NCBI GenBank assembly: GCA_030426125.1
Contig: JAUHZB010000007.1
Coordinates: forward strand, 1-45,687
Reading direction: 5' to 3'
DNA: 45,687 nucleotides
DNA from: a bacterium
Lineage (GTDB): Bacteria > Patescibacteriota > Saccharimonadia > Saccharimonadales > AWTP1-31
Every line of letters starts with the position of its first letter. Positions within the stretch are counted from its first letter, which is position 1. Positions 40,341-45,687 of this stretch are shown in pieces. The position numbers and the translations under genes are program-made. The notes below the pieces were generated by a model that was given only the letters and a program-made list of their open reading frames with translations, did not search any database and was not told the origin of the DNA.

Positions 40341-42140
40341 TTATGTGTTATCGGCTGCTGCCACCCTGTTAACTTCAGCTAGTGTAGTTTGTCCGGTTAG
40401 TGCTTTTAAGTATCCATCTTCTCGCATGGTTATCATACCTTCAGCTATTGCTTGCTTCTGTATTTCCGCACTAGTTGAACGTTTAAGTATTAAGTTCTGA
40501 ATGGTTTCACTAATGCCGAATACTTCGTATAGCCCCATTCTACCTTTATACCCACCGGGTGTTTCGGGAGCATCATTGCCCTTAAATAAAGTATAAGCTT
40601 TTTGACCCCTAAGTGGCAAGTTATCATACCCAAGATTATCTTTAGCTTTAGCTCTCTCCGCTTCTGACCCCGGTAACAACTTACCAAGCGTAGCGTTAAT
40701 TGCAGTGGTTTCAGTAGGAGTAGATTGGTAAGAAGTCTTTTCATCGCTTGTTCGTCGCACCAATCTCTGTCCAATCACAGTGTGTACCGTACTGGCTATT
40801 AAGAAGGGTTCAATGCCCATATCTAATAACCGAGGAAGAATTCCAGCCGCTGAGTTGGTATGCAGGGTACTAAACACTAAGTGCCCCGTTAAAGCGGCCT
40901 GGACCGCTAACTGGGCCGTCTCTTTATCACGAATCTCTCCAACCATCACGATGTTAGGGTCCTGACGCAAAATAGAGCGCAGGCCGTTGGCAAAAGTTAG
41001 ACCGACCTCAGGATTAACCTGAATCTGATTAATGCCAGCCATCTTATACTCAACCGGGTCTTCGAGAGTAACAATGTTTACAGTGTCATCCTTGATTTCC
41101 TGAAGCAAAGCATACAGCGATGTCGACTTACCCGAACCGGTTGGACCACTGGTGAGGATCATTCCGTTGGTCTGTTTTAATCCCTCTCGTATAGTTCTCA
41201 GCGCCTGACCGTGATAGCCCATATCTTCTAACTTAAGGCTGGTACCACTTTTATCCAGTAGCCTAATTACTACCTGCTCACCCCAGACGACTGGGCTAAT
41301 AGAGATACGTAAGTCAATAGCATGGTTGTCGACCATTATGGCAAAGCCACCATCCTGAGGAATGCGGTGTTCATCAATCTTTAGATTCGATAGAATCTTT
41401 ATTCTAGAAACCAGTGGTGCTTCCGTACTTTTTGGCAACTGCATAATTTCCCTAAGCACTCCATCAATCCGAGCTCGAATACGAAGCATCTTCTCTAGCG
41501 GTTCGATATGGATATCGCTAGCTCGGTTCTTAGCAGCGTATTCCATAATGGTAGACAGCGCCTTACTGATCGGCGAATCTTGAACTATGGTCTGAACAGC
41601 ATTCTTATCTTTATTAGCCTCAGCTTTCTTAGCTGCATCAGCATCACTAAGCTTATCTGAGGTATCCTGAAGATCACCAACTAAGCGGTTATCTAGGCGT
41701 TCTGAATACTGTTTTAGTATCCGCCGAATACCATTTTCGCTAGCCGAATACACCTTTAAAGGCCGACCTATCTTATTAGCCAAGAAGTCAGCTGCTTGGA
41801 CATTGTCAGCATCGAGCATGGCGACCACTAGACGGTGTTGCATTTCGCCAAGTGGCACAGCCATATAACGTTCGGCTATTTCTTGAGGCAGAAGTTGCAG
41901 AACATCAGAGTCAACTTTAGCATCGCTAAGATTTACATAGGGAATGTTATTTACCTTAGCTATGGTTCGAGTTAGATCTTCGTCACTAATATGGCCATCG
42001 CTAATCAGTAAACTAAAAAGCGGAATCGCTTCTTTTTCGGCTTTGGCGTGGATTGTTTCTAGCTTTTTATCGTCTATCAGCCCTTGGTCAATTAGATCAG
42101 CCTCGACTTGTTTTTGAGTTGTGGCAGAAAGTACGCTCAC
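40341..42140 (-). CDS. pilB: type IV pilus assembly ATPase
   Basis: RASDIHIEPLEKMLRIRARIDG; TSGPTGSGKSTSLYA; VGEIRDKETAQLAVQAALTGHLVFSTLHTN. Confidence 0.95.
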   Translation of the reverse strand: MSVLSATTQKQVEADLIDQGLIDDKKLETIHAKAEKEAIPLFSLLISDGHISDEDLTRTIAKVNNIPYVNLSDAKVDSDVLQLLPQEIAERYMAVPLGEMQHRLVVAMLDADNVQAADFLANKIGRPLKVYSASENGIRRILKQYSERLDNRLVGDLQDTSDKLSDADAAKKAEANKDKNAVQTIVQDSPISKALSTIMEYAAKNRASDIHIEPLEKMLRIRARIDGVLREIMQLPKSTEAPLVSRIKILSNLKIDEHRIPQDGGFAIMVDNHAIDLRISISPVVWGEQVVIRLLDKSGTSLKLEDMGYHGQALRTIREGLKQTNGMILTSGPTGSGKSTSLYALLQEIKDDTVNIVTLEDPVEYKMAGINQIQVNPEVGLTFANGLRSILRQDPNIVMVGEIRDKETAQLAVQAALTGHLVFSTLHTNSAAGILPRLLDMGIEPFLIASTVHTVIGQRLVRRTSDEKTSYQSTPTETTAINATLGKLLPGSEAERAKAKDNLGYDNLPLRGQKAYTLFKGNDAPETPGGYKGRMGLYEVFGISETIQNLILKRSTSAEIQKQAIAEGMITMREDGYLKALTGQTTLAEVNRVAAADNT

Positions 42141-42161
42141 TTGGTCTACTCCGTTCTATGG

Positions 42162-42419
42162 CTAATTATTGACGTCCTTGAAAGGATCAGTATTGGGGTC
42201 TTCTCCAATTTTTATCAGTTGCGTTGGGTTATTGGCTTTGCTATTGAAATACTTATCGTTTTGCTCAGGCGTATCAAAATCGGCAGAAATTAGATCGACT
42301 ACTTCGGCTTTTTGTTTCTTAACACTGTCAGGAGTAAATAAATAGTTAGAGGCAACTACCGAGAAAATGGCACTAATAAAAGCAACTAAAATAAATACAG
42401 CTATATCTTTTTGCTTCAT
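42162..42419 (-). CDS. hypothetical single-TM protein within the pilus cluster
   Basis: 85 aa, N-terminal TM, between pilO-like and pilB. Confidence 0.55.
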   Translation of the reverse strand: MKQKDIAVFILVAFISAIFSVVASNYLFTPDSVKKQKAEVVDLISADFDTPEQNDKYFNSKANNPTQLIKIGEDPNTDPFKDVNN

Positions 42420-42420
42420 A

Positions 42421-43083
42421 TTATTTTACCTCCTCCTCTTTAATCTCTAGCTTCTTCTCTGGTTGGTAATAGGTCTTCATATCTATTGTAGCTTTCATGT
42501 CATTTGCCCCACCCTCAAGTACTATCTTCTCGATAGAGAATGGTCGGATCGACCGCTCTAGAGTAGACACTAATCGTTGAATGTTGCCAACTGAACCACT
42601 AACTACAATTTGAACTGGCATCTCCTGAATAGTACTATCAGTTATCTGGCTCTGTGCAACTTCGTCGTCAACACCGGTAATTTCATCTAAGTTCAACTTT
42701 TTGTCTTTAACGATTTTCTCAATGCTGGAAGTCATAGCTGGGAAATCATATTTACTTGGAAGAGCGTCTAGAACTAAGCGAGCGTTGTCGCCATCTTTTT
42801 CACCGTTGCCCTCAGGGTTTCCATCGAGCATATTCGGTGAAAGATTAACGAATTCTTGGTAAGACTGCACTAGATCACCGACTGTATCTAGGTTCTGCTC
42901 ATTATTGTCTCTAGCTAACTCTTTTTGTTCCTTAACCTTAGTCTGATACAAACTCTGGCTGAACAAAGCTCGGGAAGAAATTATTGAGAAGACTGCCACA
43001 AACACAGCTGCCGCAATAAAGCCGACAATAGTAGCCTGGGATTTATCTATTTGTAGTCTTTTGCTTATTATTTTCTTTGCCAT
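42421..43083 (-). CDS. pilO: PilO-like protein
   Basis: Single N-terminal TM, coiled coil, PilO position and fold type. Confidence 0.7.
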   Translation of the reverse strand: MAKKIISKRLQIDKSQATIVGFIAAAVFVAVFSIISSRALFSQSLYQTKVKEQKELARDNNEQNLDTVGDLVQSYQEFVNLSPNMLDGNPEGNGEKDGDNARLVLDALPSKYDFPAMTSSIEKIVKDKKLNLDEITGVDDEVAQSQITDSTIQEMPVQIVVSGSVGNIQRLVSTLERSIRPFSIEKIVLEGGANDMKATIDMKTYYQPEKKLEIKEEEVK

Positions 43084-43781
43084 TATTGTGCCTGTACCTC
43101 TGGTTCCGGCAAAGCCTGGAACACGTCATCTGGTTTCTCTGTTTCGGATCTAGTAGTAGTCTTATTCTTATCTACAACTAGCTTGATAGACTGGTTATTA
43201 TCGAAAATTATGGGGTCAAATTTTAATTCAATAGTGTATTTTACTGAAGACTCGCCTTCACTGACCTCTAGAGCTAGAACGACATCAGAAAATGGTCGTG
43301 GTTCACTATCTAGAGGTTCAGAGGTATTTTGGTACTTAGTGAATTTCAAGGTGTCGACAAATTGGTTAATGTTACTAATAGCATTGGACTCACCTTCAAA
43401 GATTATAGTGTTCTCTTCAAAATCTAAATCGGTTTTACCAATACTTACTTCAGCTGGGGTTACTTGAGTGATATAGGTAAACAATCTACCTGTAGCTGGC
43501 TTGGAGTCATGCAGACCTGGCAATTCATTTAGCTGATTCTGGATGGTGAGCACTTTATTTAGATCAGGAATCTTTTCAAGCTGAGCTTGTGATTCTTGGA
43601 TGTCCTCGGTAACTCTTTTAATATGTCCAGGCTGATCAAAGCGAACAATAATGAACAAGAACAAGAAAACCGCAAAAGAAATTGAAGCTACTAAGAATGA
43701 AATGACAATAACTGTCCGTTTTATACGCTTTGCCTTGATGTATTGCAGTTTAATATCTGGTAGTAAGTTAAACTGAATCAT
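43083..43781 (-). CDS. pilN: PilN-like protein
   Basis: MIQFNLLPDIKLQYIKAKRIKR start typical of PilN. Confidence 0.8.
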   Translation of the reverse strand: MIQFNLLPDIKLQYIKAKRIKRTVIVISFLVASISFAVFLFLFIIVRFDQPGHIKRVTEDIQESQAQLEKIPDLNKVLTIQNQLNELPGLHDSKPATGRLFTYITQVTPAEVSIGKTDLDFEENTIIFEGESNAISNINQFVDTLKFTKYQNTSEPLDSEPRPFSDVVLALEVSEGESSVKYTIELKFDPIIFDNNQSIKLVVDKNKTTTRSETEKPDDVFQALPEPEVQAQ

Positions 43782-44821
43782 TACTCTTCTCTCTCCGCTA
43801 GTCCTGCCGCAACACCAAAGTGGTTAGACGCAGCCAGCAGTTCGTTTTGCCGGTTAGCTGGGAAGGAGACATTTCGCCATGCATTACCAATCTCTACGTT
43901 AAGACCAAACTTATTGGCTACGTATAGCGGGAATTCTGGTAAAGCTGAAGCGCCACCAGTCATAATTATTCGTTCAATCTTTACCCCAGGATATTTAGTC
44001 TGGAAGAATTTGATAGATTTTTCCATCTCAGTAACTAGTATATCAATGGTCCCGATAATAGCGTTATATATCTGGCCTTCTAGTTTATCTTTATTTAACC
44101 CAAACTTATTCACGAACTGTGTAGCTTGTTTTTCGTCAATGTTCAGAGTCTGAGTTGCTGAGCGGATAATTGCTTCTGATCCGGTTGGAATAGCCCTAGC
44201 GAGGTGTGGAGCGCCGTTGACACTTACTACTAAATCAGTTGATCGATTACCAATATCTACTACCATCTGCGGAGCAGTAGTGTTAAATGGAATAACTGCC
44301 CTAGCCAAAGCCATATGATCTGGCTCAAAAGCAATAACATTTAGTCCAATTGACTCCAGCATATCCAATCGACTCTCGACGAATTCATTGGTAACACTAG
44401 TTAGTAGTACCTCTACCTTGTTCTTATCCTTGGGTGATTCCCCAAGCACAGCCCAGTCAATCTTTGATTCTGCTAAAGGAGTTGGGATCAATGAATCTGC
44501 CTGATACTGAATGGTCTTGGCAATCTCCCCTTCACTGAGCTTGTCTATATCTACAACTGTAGTAAATACTCGCTGACTAGGCAGTCCAACAGCTACATTT
44601 TTGGTAACTACGTTAGCTTGGCTAATAAGTTCATTAATAGCGTGGGCTAGTTTCTGCAAGTCGCCTGGGGAGTCACTCATAGCAATAGTGCTATCTAGTG
44701 GAACGTAAGCGTATTTAACTAAGGCTTTGGTTTTACCACTGTTATGAAGTTGCACTAAACGAACGGCTGTGGTGCCGATGTCTAATCCGAAAAATTCTGA
44801 TACCCCACTCAGTACGCTCAT
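43781..44821 (-). CDS. pilM: type IV pilus assembly protein PilM
   Basis: FFGLDIGTTAVRLVQL; DIGNRSTDLVV; IIMTGGASALPEF. Confidence 0.93.
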   Translation of the reverse strand: MSVLSGVSEFFGLDIGTTAVRLVQLHNSGKTKALVKYAYVPLDSTIAMSDSPGDLQKLAHAINELISQANVVTKNVAVGLPSQRVFTTVVDIDKLSEGEIAKTIQYQADSLIPTPLAESKIDWAVLGESPKDKNKVEVLLTSVTNEFVESRLDMLESIGLNVIAFEPDHMALARAVIPFNTTAPQMVVDIGNRSTDLVVSVNGAPHLARAIPTGSEAIIRSATQTLNIDEKQATQFVNKFGLNKDKLEGQIYNAIIGTIDILVTEMEKSIKFFQTKYPGVKIERIIMTGGASALPEFPLYVANKFGLNVEIGNAWRNVSFPANRQNELLAASNHFGVAAGLAEREE

Positions 44822-44895
44822 ATTGAATAAATTATAGCACAGTAATGCTAATGTTAAGTACTTTTTTGTTAGGATTTATCAGAGATATACACACC

Positions 44896-45687
44896 CTAAA
44901 GCAATGGAGGTAGCTCTGTAATGAAGTCGTAAGGGGTTTTGCCTGTTTCAGCTGGTTTCTTTTGTGGTCTAACTATCCACTGTTCTGGGGTAAGGCTAAA
45001 TACTTCAGCGGCTGCACTGCTTCCAGGTGTATCTTGGTTGTTTTCATCTCGTATAGAGCCAATGGCTCGTCTGAACTTAACCTCTTTGGCTGTTAGTGAA
45101 CCATTGACCACTAGTCTGGTTCCACAAGAGTTCATCAAGGGGCTTGTACCATTGAAGCAAGTATCAATTACTCCACTGCCTGTGACTCCGCTCTTTGGTT
45201 GAGCTACGAACATACCAGTTATTGTTTCTACATTGCTTCTAATATTTATGTTACCGGAGACAAAGACGTGTAGTGATGGGATCTCATCAAGAGAACCCCA
45301 GTTTGTAGTTGCATAGGTAATATTGTCAGTAATAGTGAGATCACCATCAATGAAGATGTTTGCCCTGAAGCCATTGTTTAGAGATCCTGACATAGTTAAG
45401 CCACCATAGTGTTTGTTGCCAGAATCAGCAGAGTCAAAGTTAGATAGATTAATTGAAGTAGTACCACTGGCAGGAAGATCACCTACATCGGAGGCATAGT
45501 CAGGAATACATTCAGCGGCACCGAAGCCACCACCATAGCCATCGCTATCTCCTTCATCGTTTGCAAAGGTTAGACCTTTTGGAGCACCACCATTGAGATT
45601 AGAGCTAGTGAAGCCAGAAATTGAATCATAGGCAATGACGGCCAGTTGGGCACCTGAACCTTGGAAGCTTGCTGGGCCACGGTTGGA
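44896..45687 (-). CDS. secreted/pilus-associated protein, 5' end outside window
   Basis: Frame of the 44896..45393 ORF stays open to the window edge (..SNRGPASFQGSGAQLAVIAYDSISGFTSS..). Confidence 0.65.
   Translation of the reverse strand, partial: SNRGPASFQGSGAQLAVIAYDSISGFTSSNLNGGAPKGLTFANDEGDSDGYGGGFGAAECIPDYASDVGDLPASGTTSINLSNFDSADSGNKHYGGLTMSGSLNNGFRANIFIDGDLTITDNITYATTNWGSLDEIPSLHVFVSGNINIRSNVETITGMFVAQPKSGVTGSGVIDTCFNGTSPLMNSCGTRLVVNGSLTAKEVKFRRAIGSIRDENNQDTPGSSAAAEVFSLTPEQWIVRPQKKPAETGKTPYDFITELPPLL

Noticed and set aside
40490-40774. 94-aa minus ORF and other short ORFs inside pilB, gyrA/B and pilins
   Set aside because: Alternate-frame shadows of clear genes.

Overview
The window looks like a Saccharibacteria (TM7/CPR-type) chromosome segment, inferred from gene content and the partial 16S sequence. 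Main contents: the 5' part of a 16S rRNA gene (minus), gyrA/gyrB, an LPNTG-anchored surface protein, an orphan VirD4/TraD-like ATPase, infC-rpmI-rplT, RNase P RNA, five tRNAs (Pro-GGG, Val-GAC, Thr-CGT, Asp-GTC, Arg-CCT), rpmB, miaA, thrS, an nrdR-like gene, ndk, a Xer-type tyrosine recombinase and a type IV pilus cluster. The standout region is 25.5-29.3 kb. Directly downstream of tRNA-Asp there are five one-gene modules: NUDIX, methyltransferase, GNAT, alpha/beta hydrolase (reverse strand) and cupin. Each ends in an ungapped 29-bp site, TTCCASAT...GGCCCGCCA, whose last 9 bp match the tRNA-Asp 3' end (GGCCCGCCA). Each site is followed by a different hairpin plus T-run, and usually by a -10-like box 6-8 nt before the next ATG. 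This has the architecture of an integron-like, tRNA-anchored gene cassette array. Other notable items: a thrS leader with full T-box antiterminator/terminator logic, two or three unassigned structured RNA candidates, and an infC gene that probably starts at AUC.
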